Assembly (NCBI RefSeq): GCF_003989825.1
Contig: NZ_RZHE01000003.1
Coordinates: 124,001-188,000 of the forward strand
From: Vreelandella populi
GTDB lineage: Bacteria; Pseudomonadota; Gammaproteobacteria; Pseudomonadales; Halomonadaceae
Direction of reading: 5' to 3'
DNA: 64,000 nucleotides
Shown here: positions 8,533 through 17,307 of the stretch, in pieces
Layout of the letters: every line of letters begins with the position of its first letter
Position numbering within the stretch: position 1 is the stretch's first letter
Notes under the pieces: generated by a model
Database searches by the model: none
What the model saw: only the letters and a program-made list of their open reading frames with translations
What the model was told of the DNA's origin: nothing
Made by a program: the position numbers and the translations under genes

Positions 8533-9612
8533 ATGAAATACCGTCCGTTAGGGAATTCAGGACTGCTGGTATCCGAGATTGTACTGGGCACCGTCCCCTT
8601 CGGGGGAAGTGGCGGCTTTGAGAAAGCGGCCAGCGTCGATGTAGAAGGCGCGCGGCGCCAGATTGATATGGCGATTGATGCCGGGGTTAACCTGATCGAT
8701 ACCGCCGATCTTTACTCCATGGGCGAGGCGGAAAAAATTGTAGGCAAAGCGCTGGGCAACAAGCGTCAGGACATCATTCTAGCCTCCAAGGCGCGTAGCC
8801 CGTTGGGCGACAACCCCAACCACAGTGGCTTTTCACGCTATCACTTGATCAACGCGTGTGAGGCCAGCCTGAAACGCCTGGGTACCGATCATATCGACCT
8901 GTACCAGATGCACAACTGGGATGGCGTAACGCCGGTTGAAGAGATGCTGTATGCGCTGGATCACTTGGTACAAAGCGGCAAAATCCGCTACTACGGCACG
9001 TCCAACTTTACCGGCTGGCAGATGATGAAGACCATCGGTAAGGCCGAGCTTCATAACCTGGCCGGCCCTATCAGCCAGCAGATCTACTACACGCCGGAAT
9101 CCCGAGAGGCCGAATACGAGCTGATGCCGCTGGCGATCGATCAGAACATCGGCACGCTGGTCTGGGGACCGCTGGGCGAAGGCGTGTTCAACGGCAAGGT
9201 GCGCCGCGGCAAGAAAGCGCCGGAAGGCACGCGCCAGGGCAACGGATGGCCCGAACCCTATATCCACGATATGGAGCGCGCTTACGACATCATTGAGCTT
9301 CTGGCCGAGATTGCCGAGACGCACAATGCGTCCATTCCGCGCACCTGCCTTGCCTGGCTGAAGGACCGCCCGGGCGTGACTTCTTTGATTGTCGGCGCGC
9401 GCAACGAAGAGCATCTGAAAGATGACCTGGCTGCAGCAGAGCTTACGCTGAATCAGGAAGAGATTGATCGACTCGAAGCCGCCACGCGCCCGGCCCCGCT
9501 TTACCCCTACTGGCACCGTGTGGTGGCCGGTATGGACCGCATCGACAAGGCCGAGCAGCCGTTTATCGACAACTTCCGTAAAACCATCGATAACCGGGAT
9601 GACGAGCGCTAA
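8533..9612 (+). CDS. aldo/keto reductase
   Basis: NADPH-dependent oxidoreductase with the (beta/alpha)8 AKR fold, 359 residues. The N-terminus YRPLGNSGLLVSEIVLGT is typical. The catalytic tetrad can be placed: Asp and Tyr in DTADLYSMGEAE, Lys in LASKARS and His in YQMHNWDG. The C-terminal cofactor-binding run LIVGARNEEHLKDD is also present. AGGGAAG lies 8-10 bp before the ATG. It resembles the YhdN/general stress AKR group; the physiological carbonyl substrate is unknown. It stands alone, ending convergent to the porin. Confidence 0.88.
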   Translation: MKYRPLGNSGLLVSEIVLGTVPFGGSGGFEKAASVDVEGARRQIDMAIDAGVNLIDTADLYSMGEAEKIVGKALGNKRQDIILASKARSPLGDNPNHSGFSRYHLINACEASLKRLGTDHIDLYQMHNWDGVTPVEEMLYALDHLVQSGKIRYYGTSNFTGWQMMKTIGKAELHNLAGPISQQIYYTPESREAEYELMPLAIDQNIGTLVWGPLGEGVFNGKVRRGKKAPEGTRQGNGWPEPYIHDMERAYDIIELLAEIAETHNASIPRTCLAWLKDRPGVTSLIVGARNEEHLKDDLAAAELTLNQEEIDRLEAATRPAPLYPYWHRVVAGMDRIDKAEQPFIDNFRKTIDNRDDER

Positions 9613-9633
9613 AGGCACGCTACAACGCCAAAA

Positions 9634-9661
9634 AGTCGGTATGGGATTACCCATACCGACT
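9634..9661 (-). terminator. rho-independent terminator, mainly for the porin gene
   Basis: Perfect inverted repeat AGTCGGTATGGG-ATTA-CCCATACCGACT. On the minus strand the stem is followed by TTTTTGG, so it terminates the porin transcript; it may also stop the convergent aldo/keto reductase. Confidence 0.8.
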
Positions 9662-9707
9662 CAAGATCGAAGTAAAGCTTAAACCAGTAACGAACCCACA
9701 CTAGCCA

Positions 9708-10715
9708 TTAGAAGTGATAACGAGCGCCTACCGCGTAGTACATATCTTCTTCGTAGTCGTTAACGGCGTCTAAATTGCGATCGTTAAGCTCAAGGAACAT
9801 ATCGAAGTTTTTGGTCAGCTTGTACATGGAGCCCAGCGCCCAAGCGTTACGGTCGCTGCTGCTGTTATCCAGGTCGATGTTGTAGTAGTCGCCGAAGAAC
9901 TGCCAGGAATCGTAGATATAAGTGGCGCCTACACCAATCTTATCGAAGCCACCACCGTAGGTGTCGTGGTTGCCACGGGTTTCATAACCTACGCGTACGG
10001 CAAAAGCGTCGTTGACTTCAAACGCCGCTGTAGTACCGAAACGTGTTTTACCGTTGCCACCGCCACCACCACGTACGGTATCTTCGACGTAACCAATCGC
10101 TAAACGCACAGGGCCGGTTGAATAGACAACACCACCCTGGGTGGCGATTACGCTACCTTCTTCGGTTTGCTCGGCTTCGGTCAGGCCACGCTCAGAGAAG
10201 TGCTTGGCAGAAATGACCGCCTGGAAGCCTTCCATTTCCGGCGTTTTATAGCCGATGGAGTCGCCACGTGCCTGAAGACCGCCACCCGCGAACTCATAGC
10301 CGCGCTCGACGTAAACGTCGAAGGGGGTCATGACGTAGTTGTCGTAGAAGCTGTTGTAGTTACCGGCCATGAACGTACCGAACTGCTCGCTTTCAAGGCC
10401 CAGGTAGCTGTTACGCACCTCATCAAAACCGGGGCTGCTACGCTCGTCACCTTTAAAGCGCCACTCTACGCGGGCAAACGCACGCAGGTCAGAAGTAATC
10501 TGGTGGCCAGCTGTGATGCGCAGACGCGAACCAAAGTTACGGAATTCTTCGCCGTTATCCTTACCATCTTTAACACCGCCACCCTCAAACCCCATGGCGA
10601 TACGGCCGTAAATATCTAGCGTGGTACCGTCCTGGTCATACACCATCGCGGCTTGAGCTGCAGAGGCGCCTAATAAACCGCAAACCCCTAACGCTAGTGT
10701 CGTTTTCTTAAACAT
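9708..10715 (-). CDS. outer-membrane porin (general diffusion type)
   Basis: Trimeric beta-barrel porin of the gram-negative porin family, 335 residues. The signal peptide is MFKKTTLALGVCGLLGASAAQA; the mature protein opens with MVYDQDGTTLDIYGRI and ends in ...YYAVGARYHF. The terminal Phe and alternating aromatic pattern form the BAM recognition signal. Repeated acidic aromatic strands and the FRNFGSRLRI, EWRFKGDE and GNYNSFYDN segments match the barrel and constriction loop of OmpC/Omp32-like proteins. The start is the ATG at 10715; the frame is open upstream to 10793 but that adds sequence ahead of the signal peptide. The acidic composition is in keeping with a halophile. Confidence 0.9.
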   Translation of the reverse strand: MFKKTTLALGVCGLLGASAAQAAMVYDQDGTTLDIYGRIAMGFEGGGVKDGKDNGEEFRNFGSRLRITAGHQITSDLRAFARVEWRFKGDERSSPGFDEVRNSYLGLESEQFGTFMAGNYNSFYDNYVMTPFDVYVERGYEFAGGGLQARGDSIGYKTPEMEGFQAVISAKHFSERGLTEAEQTEEGSVIATQGGVVYSTGPVRLAIGYVEDTVRGGGGGNGKTRFGTTAAFEVNDAFAVRVGYETRGNHDTYGGGFDKIGVGATYIYDSWQFFGDYYNIDLDNSSSDRNAWALGSMYKLTKNFDMFLELNDRNLDAVNDYEEDMYYAVGARYHF

Positions 10716-11040
10716 GTTCGATCCCGTTGAAATAGTCATATATTTTTTTAATAAAAAGGCTCTAAACAAACATGAGTTCGCCCGGGGCCTCAACGCTGCA
10801 AATAGTAGAGGCCGTATATTTCATTTATTTTAAAGTTTTAATATTTTTAGTACTTTGTGATGTTTATTTAATTTTTAATAAAATCTACTTAACACCGTAA
10901 CAATATATTGATATAGCCATATACTGTTAATAATTAATTATTATTTACTTTCATGTCATCACATATTCACTACCTTGACTTGGCAGTGTCACTGTCTCTG
11001 GCCACACTGAATTAAAATGTGATAAAGGGATGGATCGCGT
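10716..11040. other. AT-rich divergent promoter region, porin / glycosyltransferase
   Basis: About 325 bp with no gene. It is strongly AT-rich from 10800 to 10950, as expected for two divergent promoters. A faint 11-bp ladder of PhoB-like half-sites (ATGTCAT at 10953, GTGTCAC at 10986, poor rungs between) lies before the glycosyltransferase; I give it little weight. No clear terminator or RNA is seen. Confidence 0.5.
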
Positions 11041-12204
11041 ATGCGGCTTTGTATCGTTAGCGAAACATGGACACCGGAAATAAACGGCGTTGCTCATACA
11101 TTGAGTCGGCTGCATCAAGAACTCTACCGACAGGGCGTTGAGGTTGATGTGATTCGACCACGGCCACGTGTAAAAGGCGAGACCGCTAACGTCAAACAGG
11201 AACTGCAGGTCAGTCGCTGCGTTCTGCCTGGCTACACGGATGTCCAGGTAGGCTTCACCCGCCCTTCCACGCTTCGACGGTTTTGGCGCGAACATCGTCC
11301 AAGCGTCGTGTATCTCGCTACACAAGGCCCGCTAGGCTGGGTAGCACGCCAAGCCGCGCGCCAGCTCAATATCCCGCTGGTAGCTGGCTGGCACACCAAT
11401 TTTGACCACTATTGTCACGACTACGGCGTGCCCTGGCTTGAATCGGCCACCCGTCGCTATCTGCGCTATTTTCATAACGGCTGCGAACTTACCCTGGTAC
11501 CTACTCAGCTGCAGGCCACGGCCTTGAGCGAGCAAGGTATTCGTAACGTTCATGTTATGTCGCGCGGCATTGAGGGCGAGCAGTTTTCGCCTGCCCACCG
11601 TGATACCGAGCTACGTAAACAATGGGGTGTGAGTGCGCATCAACCCGTAGCGCTTTATGCGGGCCGTCTAGCCGCAGAGAAAAACCTCACGCTGCTTCAG
11701 GAAACCATGCAAGCCATGCGTGCAGTACGCCCGGATATGGCGCAAGTGATTGTAGGTGATGGCCCTGCCCGGGCGCAGCTTGAAAAAGCGCTCCCCGAGG
11801 CGCACTTCACAGGCTTTGTGGATAAACAGGAGCTGGCCCGCCACTACGCCAGCGCCGACCTGTTTATCTTTCCTTCGCTTTCTGAAACCTGGGGCAACGT
11901 GGTTGCAGAGGCCATGGCAAGCGGCCTGGCCGTTGTGGCTTATCGGCATGCCGCCAGCGCCGAGCTGATTCAGAATGGCCATAACGGCATTACCGTCACG
12001 CCTGACGACAGTGAAGCCTTTCAGCAGGCGGCAGTTGAGCTTTGTCAGCATCCGGCCGATTACGCGCGGTTAGGACGTGTCGCACGCCTTCGGGCGCTTG
12101 AGCAAAGCTGGTCGGGCATTGCCGATCAGTTTATGCAGTATCTCCAACAAGCCCAGGAGGCTTATCATGCGCCCACGCCCGCTTGTCGTGTTCGATCGTC
12201 TTGA
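11041..12204 (+). CDS. GT4-family glycosyltransferase (mannosyl/sulfoquinovosyl-transferase-like)
   Basis: GT-B retaining glycosyltransferase, 387 residues. The N-terminal half opens with MRLCIVSETWTPEINGVAHT, typical of MgtA/SqdX-like enzymes that glycosylate lipids. The C-terminal nucleotide-sugar domain has LYAGRLAAEKN, VGDGPAR, FTGFV and the E-x7-E signature in ETWGNVVAEAMASGLAVVA. It overlaps the PAP2 phosphatase gene by 38 nt, so the two are coupled. A membrane glycolipid job, with the phosphatase acting on phosphatidic or phosphatidylglycerol-phosphate lipid, is inferred. Acceptor and donor sugar are unknown. Confidence 0.82.
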   Translation: MRLCIVSETWTPEINGVAHTLSRLHQELYRQGVEVDVIRPRPRVKGETANVKQELQVSRCVLPGYTDVQVGFTRPSTLRRFWREHRPSVVYLATQGPLGWVARQAARQLNIPLVAGWHTNFDHYCHDYGVPWLESATRRYLRYFHNGCELTLVPTQLQATALSEQGIRNVHVMSRGIEGEQFSPAHRDTELRKQWGVSAHQPVALYAGRLAAEKNLTLLQETMQAMRAVRPDMAQVIVGDGPARAQLEKALPEAHFTGFVDKQELARHYASADLFIFPSLSETWGNVVAEAMASGLAVVAYRHAASAELIQNGHNGITVTPDDSEAFQQAAVELCQHPADYARLGRVARLRALEQSWSGIADQFMQYLQQAQEAYHAPTPACRVRSS

Positions 12205-12706
12205 CCTACTGGAGTGGCAGCTTTGTCAGCGCGTTACGCGTCTGAACCTGTTTCGCCCCTGGCGCATTACCCTTCAGGCCGCCAGCCGATTAGGCGACTG
12301 GCCCATCTGGGTACTCCTGATTGCCGCTCAGCCCTGGCTACAAGCGGATGGCACCTGGCGCATCGTGCAATACAGCAGCATTGCCCTGGCTGCCATGGCG
12401 GTGTATCGGCTGATCAAAACGCGCCTCTGCCGCGAGCGGCCCTTTATTACCTATCTAGGCGGCGTGCATTGCGGCGAGCCGGCCCGCGACCGTTATAGCT
12501 TCCCAAGCGGTCATACCATGCACGCCGTGCTGTTTAGCGTGCTAGTAGCCGCTCATACACCGTGGCTGCTTCCCATTGTGTTACCTCTGGCACTGCTGAT
12601 CGCTATTTCCCGAGTGGGCCTTGGGTTGCACTACATCAGTGATGTTATCGCGGGGGGCGCTATCGGCTATGGTTTTGCTTTTCTGAGCCTTTACTGGATG
12701 GGGTAA
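12167..12706 (+). CDS. PAP2-family membrane phosphatase
   Basis: Integral-membrane lipid phosphatase, 179 residues. All three PAP2 motifs are present: KTRLCRERP (K-x6-RP), PSGHTMHA (PSGH) and SRVGLGLHYISD (SR-x5-H-x3-D). The start is the ATG at 12167 with AGGAGG 8 bp upstream, inside the end of the glycosyltransferase gene; the longer frame from 12077 is overlap only. Four to five hydrophobic helices are visible. Likely substrates are phosphatidic acid, phosphatidylglycerophosphate or undecaprenyl pyrophosphate; the sequence alone does not decide. Confidence 0.87.
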   Translation: MRPRPLVVFDRLDLLEWQLCQRVTRLNLFRPWRITLQAASRLGDWPIWVLLIAAQPWLQADGTWRIVQYSSIALAAMAVYRLIKTRLCRERPFITYLGGVHCGEPARDRYSFPSGHTMHAVLFSVLVAAHTPWLLPIVLPLALLIAISRVGLGLHYISDVIAGGAIGYGFAFLSLYWMG

Positions 12707-12815
12707 AGTAAACTTTTCGCCATTTTAAGCGTTAGGCACTAATCTAAAACCAACTCTGTCATTTAAACGGTCATGCGAAGGCGTGGGTCTTTCGCATTCA
12801 TTAGGGAGCGATGTA

Positions 12816-14261
12816 ATGACCATGACGGTTGGCGAACTCTTTGTTGCGCTTGTAATTATTGCGCTAGCACTCGTGGTTAGTAACGCGTTGAGGCTTAGGC
12901 TCGCGTGGCTACGCAAGCTTTTTCTACCCAGCTCGGTGATTGCCGGGCTGATACTTTTATTGATGGGGCCAGATGTCATTGGTCGCCTGATACCTGCCTT
13001 TTATGAAGAAAGTCCGGGCCTTTTTCCTGCTTATGTGCAAGAGAGCTGGGCGGCCTTGCCGGGTCTGTTGATTAACGTCGTGTTTGCCGCTCTGTTTATC
13101 GGCAAGGCTATTCCTGGCCTTCGTACCATCTGGCTTCGCGCCGGGCCTCAGGTTGTGGTGGGCCAAACCATGGCATGGGGGCAGTATGTCGTGGGCCTTA
13201 CCCTGGCGCTTTTGGTATTAACGCCGTTATTTAACATGAACCCCATGGTGGGCGCGCTCATCGAGATTGGCTTTGAAGGCGGCCATGGCACGGCAGCAGG
13301 CATGGCGGATACGTTCGCCGATCTGGGCTTTGAGGAAGGGGCTGATCTGGCACTTGGCCTAGCCACCGTCGGGATCGTTGCCGGTGTGCTTATCGGTACC
13401 CTGATGATCAATATCGCCGCCCGCCGAGGGATTATTACCCCCACCAAGGAGAGCGACGCTCCGGATGACCTGATGCGCGACGATGAGCGTCCTTCCACCG
13501 AAGAGTTTAGCGAGTTTAAAAAAGACCTTACTCACGAAGCAGGCACCACCGACCCGCTCAGCCTGCATATCGGTTTGGTGGGCATCGCCATTCTAATTGG
13601 TTGGCTACTGCTTTCTGGCCTGCAGTGGATCGAGCAGGTTACCTGGGCACGTAACGATGGCCTTGAAATACTTGCCCATGTGCCGCTGTTTCCTATCGCG
13701 ATGATCGGCGGGGTAATCGTCCAGTTAGTGGTGACTCGCTTTGGCCTGGAGCACCATGTCTCCACACGCACCATGGCGCGAATTGCCGGTACTGCGCTTG
13801 ATTTTACCATCGTGGCGGCACTAGCCACGCTGTCACTGACGACGCTAGGTGAATACTTTCTGCCGTTCTTGCTGCTTTCAGCTGCAGGTATCGGTTGGGG
13901 ATTATTCGTGCTGATCGTGATCGCCCCGCGGATTATTCCAGAGAACTGGTTTGAGCGAGGCATTGGCGATTTTGGCCAGTCCATGGGGGTGACGGTCACG
14001 GGTCTTCTTTTAATGCGTATGGCTGATCCGAAAAACGAGTCCGGCGCGTTTGAAAGCTTTGGCTACAAACAGCTCATGTTTGAACCGATTGTAGGAGGTG
14101 GTTTGTTCACCGCGGCTGCCCTGCCGCTGATTGCCGAGTTTGGCGCCTTAGCTATCCTGATATTCACCGGGCTTTTAACCTTGGGTTGGCTGGCCTTTGG
14201 TTTGCTCTATTTTGGCCGCATGGTGCCTGAACACGGCCAAGGCCGTTGGCAGCAGAAATAA
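12816..14261 (+). CDS. gltS: sodium/glutamate symporter, GltS family
   Basis: Inner-membrane Na+-coupled glutamate carrier, 481 residues. The two halves carry the GltS inverted-repeat fold. The conserved pore-loop motif reads EGGHGTAAGMADTFADLGF (about residues 149-167), with the second half FGQSMGVTVTGLLLMRM. It is about 80 residues longer than E. coli GltS, mainly because of an acidic hydrophilic insertion between the halves (about residues 207-245, TKESDAPDDLMRDDERPS...). AGGGAG lies 7 bp upstream of the ATG at 12816; the upstream in-frame start at 12783 has no such site. Glutamate is a common osmolyte in halophiles, so an osmotic link is possible but inferred. Confidence 0.83.
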   Translation: MTMTVGELFVALVIIALALVVSNALRLRLAWLRKLFLPSSVIAGLILLLMGPDVIGRLIPAFYEESPGLFPAYVQESWAALPGLLINVVFAALFIGKAIPGLRTIWLRAGPQVVVGQTMAWGQYVVGLTLALLVLTPLFNMNPMVGALIEIGFEGGHGTAAGMADTFADLGFEEGADLALGLATVGIVAGVLIGTLMINIAARRGIITPTKESDAPDDLMRDDERPSTEEFSEFKKDLTHEAGTTDPLSLHIGLVGIAILIGWLLLSGLQWIEQVTWARNDGLEILAHVPLFPIAMIGGVIVQLVVTRFGLEHHVSTRTMARIAGTALDFTIVAALATLSLTTLGEYFLPFLLLSAAGIGWGLFVLIVIAPRIIPENWFERGIGDFGQSMGVTVTGLLLMRMADPKNESGAFESFGYKQLMFEPIVGGGLFTAAALPLIAEFGALAILIFTGLLTLGWLAFGLLYFGRMVPEHGQGRWQQK

Positions 14262-14278
14262 CCTTAGTAGCCATTTGC

Positions 14279-14320
14279 TATAAAGCCCCATGCCCGCGTA
14301 AGCGGGCATGGGGCTTTATA
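14279..14320. terminator. long perfect inverted repeat, bidirectional terminator
   Basis: A 19-bp perfect stem (TATAAAGCCCCATGCCCGC) with a GTAA tetraloop, 18 nt after the gltS stop. The top strand ends GGGGCTTTATA. It sits between gltS and the convergent 43-codon gene and probably serves both. Confidence 0.85.
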
Positions 14321-14411
14321 GGATACTGCTAAAGGTATGGCTAACAGGTGTGCTTTAGGGGCTAGGGTTCTAGGCATTCGACAACAGCATCATGCCATCA
14401 CTCTTTTAGGC

Positions 14412-14543
14412 TCAAAGTTCGGGCGGTATATCGTCCGGGTCTTCGGTGGTGACCATAAAAGAGCTTTTAAACATCATGTATAACCCGATGGCTGAAAACC
14501 CCAAAAAAAGCACAAACATGCATAACATCAGTCCCATCGCCAT
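14412..14543 (-). CDS. small membrane protein, 43 residues, unknown function
   Basis: Open frame from the ATG at 14543 to the TGA at 14412, read on the minus strand. The protein begins MAMGLMLCMFVLFLGFSAIG, forming one transmembrane helix (about residues 3-24), followed by a short polar tail ending TTEDPDDIPPEL. AGGGA lies 9-10 bp before the start. Length, helix and acidic C-tail suggest a real single-pass microprotein. I do not recognise a family with certainty. It is convergent with gltS and shares its terminator. Confidence 0.6.
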   Translation of the reverse strand: MAMGLMLCMFVLFLGFSAIGLYMMFKSSFMVTTEDPDDIPPEL

Positions 14544-15176
14544 AGCGCTTATCCCTGAAAGTACGCGGTTGTTGCGTTGACGTTTTCTAACCGCTTAGAG
14601 GTAGTATGCCGACAGAATAGACTAAATCGATGCGTTCATCTGTACAAAGGTTACGCAAATTATAATTTGGTTTAAATATAGTATAAAAATCAATAGATTA
14701 CGGATAAAGGCAACGCAAAAAAACCACTTCGCTTTCGCGAAATGGTAGTTTTGCATCTGCGCCATTCCTTGGCCTCGACAATTAGCGTCTCCATACGCTA
14801 ATACATGTGAGCAGAATGAATGTCCTTAAGCTTCCCTGTTTTTCTAAATTTGGCTCCTGCCTTCCCTTATCTTCTATCACTCAACTCACGCTGTTACTAC
14901 TTAGGTAGTGCAGCCAGCGGGCCAACATTCCGTTTAACTCTATAAAAATCAAATAAATCATGTATTTAAAATTTAACAATCTTTTTTAATAAGAGTATAT
15001 AACCTCTTAAAGATGTGTAAAAAAGGCACATGCGACAGATAAACACGGCTCACTATCGACCTTATTGATTAAATCAGTGACAAGAAGATACAACAGCGCT
15101 TATTTTACGTAGTACAGCAATCACTACTTCAGATTCATGACGACGCTAGGCATGCCTACCTGAGAGGAATGACTGT
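14544..15176. other. AT-rich intergenic stretch with one terminator-like hairpin
   Basis: About 630 bp without a recognisable gene. At 14723-14746 a hairpin (ACCACTTCGC-TTTC-GCGAAATGGT, one mismatch) has A7 before and TTTT shortly after, which fits a bidirectional terminator. The remainder, especially 14930-15010, is AT-rich and probably holds the promoters of the small membrane protein and of the entericidin-like gene. I see no RNA gene. Confidence 0.55.
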
Positions 15177-15311
15177 ATGAAACGTACTGTGGCTATGGTT
15201 TTTCTGATGACAACTCTCACGCTGACTATTAGCGGCTGCAATACAATTGCGGGTGCCGGTAAAGATATAGAGCAAGGCGGTCAAGCAATTCAAAATTCAG
15301 CAGCGAGTTAA
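15177..15311 (+). CDS. entericidin A/B-family lipoprotein, 44 residues
   Basis: Tiny cell-envelope lipoprotein. After MKRTVAMVFLMTTLTLT comes the lipobox ISGC (lipidated Cys at residue 21), then NTIAGAGKDIEQGGQAIQNS. This NTxxGxGxDxxxGGxAI pattern is the hallmark of the entericidin/EcnAB family. AGAGGA is well placed before the ATG at 15177. In E. coli entericidins are linked to an osmotically and stationary-phase controlled toxin/antidote pair. Here only one copy is present, so a simple envelope-stress lipoprotein is at least as likely. It ends 6 bp before the esterase gene. Confidence 0.85.
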   Translation: MKRTVAMVFLMTTLTLTISGCNTIAGAGKDIEQGGQAIQNSAAS

Positions 15312-15317
15312 GCCACC

Positions 15318-15863
15318 ATGATGACCGTCTACCTGTCACACGGCTTGGAAAGCGGGCCAAAGGCCCTGAAAATCCAGGCCCTAAAAGGAATTGCAGAAAA
15401 GCTTGATGACTGCGAGCCGGTCGTCATGGATTACCGAGGCATGGCCGAACCCTCAAGACGTCTTGAACACCTGCTGGCCACCATTGCCAAGCGCAACGAC
15501 AAGCCCGAGGAGTGCGTTCTGGCAGGTTCAAGCCTTGGCGGCTGGTTGAGTGCCGCGGCCAGCGCCCATCACTCTGTGCTCGGCTGTTTTCTGCTGGCCC
15601 CGGCACTGGGCCTTCCCGAGTATCCGCAGACCTCGCCCACCATTGCGGCCCGGCTTACCCATATCATTCATGGTTGGCAAGACGATGTGGTGCTCCCAGG
15701 CCCGGTGATTGAGCATGCACAGCGCCAGCACCTGTCCTTGCGCATGGTGGATGATGACCATCGCCTGCATGCAAGTCTGGACACCATTCTCAGCGATTTT
15801 GAACGCTTTCTCGCTCAGTGTCAGGCCCTTAATCAACAGGCCATTCAAGCAGGCGATTCTTAA
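15318..15863 (+). CDS. YqiA/YcfP-like alpha/beta-hydrolase (esterase)
   Basis: Small serine hydrolase of the UPF0227/YqiA type, 181 residues. The strand-loop YLSHGLESGPKALK opens the fold and the nucleophile elbow is GSSLGGW (Ser about residue 73). The acid and His are expected around HGWQDD and DDHRLH near the C-terminus. The ORF starts MM, so 15318 or 15321 could be used. The substrate is unknown; YqiA of E. coli hydrolyses short-chain esters. It follows the lipoprotein gene by 6 bp and ends convergent to ntrC. Confidence 0.78.
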   Translation: MMTVYLSHGLESGPKALKIQALKGIAEKLDDCEPVVMDYRGMAEPSRRLEHLLATIAKRNDKPEECVLAGSSLGGWLSAAASAHHSVLGCFLLAPALGLPEYPQTSPTIAARLTHIIHGWQDDVVLPGPVIEHAQRQHLSLRMVDDDHRLHASLDTILSDFERFLAQCQALNQQAIQAGDS

Positions 15864-15879
15864 CTGATTAATACTTGGC

Positions 15880-17307
15880 CTACTCGTCGGCAAGCGCCGG
15901 TAGTAGCGTTTTCAGTTTGCGCGTCAGGGTGTTTCGCCCCCAGCCGAGTAGCTCGGCTGCCTCTCCCTTACGCCCGCCGGTATGCTTTAACGCCGTCTCG
16001 ATCAGGATTCGCTCAAAGTCCGGCACGGCCTCTTCCAGCAAATGCGTATGCCCTTCGGCCAGGGCGCGGTCGGCCCATTCGCGAAATGCCGTTCGCCAAT
16101 CGCCATGCGTACCGCTTTCAGCTGTATGCGGGGAGCGTAATTCAGGAGGTAGATCTTCCACCAGTATTTCGCGCCCTGAGGCCATCACCGTTAGCCAGCG
16201 ACAGATATTTTCCAACTGGCGCACGTTACCCGGCCACGGCAGGCGCGTCAGGTGTGCTTCGGTTTCGGCTGTCAGCACCTTGATATCGGTCGTCAGCTCC
16301 TTGGCAGCTTCGGCCAGAAAGTGGCGCGTCAGGCGTGGGATGTCCTCGCGCCGCTCGGTAAGGCGCGGCAGATGGATGCGGATAACGTTCAGGCGGTGGA
16401 AAAGGTCTTCGCGAAAACGCCCGTCATCCACCAGAGACTCAAGATTCTGGTGTGTGGCGGCGATAATACGCACGTCTACCCTGACCGGCGTATGCCCGCC
16501 CACTCGATAGAACTCACCATCGGCCAGCACGCGCAATAACCGGGTTTGGGTTTCGGCGGGCATATCGCCAATTTCATCCAGAAACAGCGTGCCACCATTG
16601 GCCTGCTCAAAACGCCCCTGGCGCTGGGCCGCCGCCCCGGTAAAGGCGCCCTTCTCATGGCCGAACAGCTCAGATTCAATCAAATCACGCGGGATCGCCG
16701 CCATATTAAGGGCGATAAACGGTTTGCCCGCCCGAGGGCTGTGTTGGTGAAGCGCCTGGGCGACACGCTCTTTACCCGTGCCCGACTCACCATTGATCAG
16801 CACCGTGATATGCGAGTGGGAAAGCCGACCGATGGCCCGAAACACTTCCTGCATAGCGGGTGCTTCGCCGATGATTTCTGCATTCAGACCTTCAGGCACG
16901 CTGATCGGCCGCTGCCGCTCTCGGGCATGCGCGACTGCCCGGCGCACGAGCGCCAACGCTTCATCCACATCAAATGGTTTGGGCAGGTATTCAAAGGCGC
17001 CGCCTTGGTAGGAGGCCACCGCGCTATCCAGGTCCGAATGCGCGGTCATGACAATCACCGGTAAATCCGGGTGCACGTCGCGGATGCGCGACATCAGCCC
17101 CAGCCCATCGATGCCCGGCATGCGAATGTCCGTCACCAGCACATCCGGAGGGTTTTGCAGCAGTCTTTCAAGCGCTGTATCGGCCCGTTCGATGCACTCT
17201 ACATCCAGGTCCGGCTGTGCCAACGCACGCTCAAGCACCCAGCGGATAGCGCGGTCGTCGTCCACAACGACCACCCGTGCAACCTCATTACGTGTCGCCT
17301 CAGTCAT
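15880..17307 (-). CDS. ntrC: nitrogen regulator NR(I), sigma54-dependent response regulator
   Basis: Enhancer-binding protein, 475 residues, activating sigma54 promoters under nitrogen limitation. Receiver domain about 1-125 with phospho-acceptor Asp60 (VTDIRMPG). AAA+ domain about 143-375 with Walker A GESGTGKE, sigma54-contact loop GAFTGA and Walker B LFLDEIGDM. Fis-type helix-turn-helix at the C-terminus (GRKGEAAELLGWGRNTLTRKL). The start overlaps the end of ntrB by 4 nt (ATGA). The length matches enterobacterial NtrC (469). Cognate dyad sites are readable at 18526-18542, 20423-20439 and 20454-20470. Confidence 0.96.
   Translation of the reverse strand: MTEATRNEVARVVVVDDDRAIRWVLERALAQPDLDVECIERADTALERLLQNPPDVLVTDIRMPGIDGLGLMSRIRDVHPDLPVIVMTAHSDLDSAVASYQGGAFEYLPKPFDVDEALALVRRAVAHARERQRPISVPEGLNAEIIGEAPAMQEVFRAIGRLSHSHITVLINGESGTGKERVAQALHQHSPRAGKPFIALNMAAIPRDLIESELFGHEKGAFTGAAAQRQGRFEQANGGTLFLDEIGDMPAETQTRLLRVLADGEFYRVGGHTPVRVDVRIIAATHQNLESLVDDGRFREDLFHRLNVIRIHLPRLTERREDIPRLTRHFLAEAAKELTTDIKVLTAETEAHLTRLPWPGNVRQLENICRWLTVMASGREILVEDLPPELRSPHTAESGTHGDWRTAFREWADRALAEGHTHLLEEAVPDFERILIETALKHTGGRKGEAAELLGWGRNTLTRKLKTLLPALADE

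Noticed and set aside
10953-10992. Pho box upstream of the glycosyltransferase
   Set aside because: Two good half-sites 33 bp apart but poor rungs between; not strong enough to list as a site, only mentioned in the intergenic entry.
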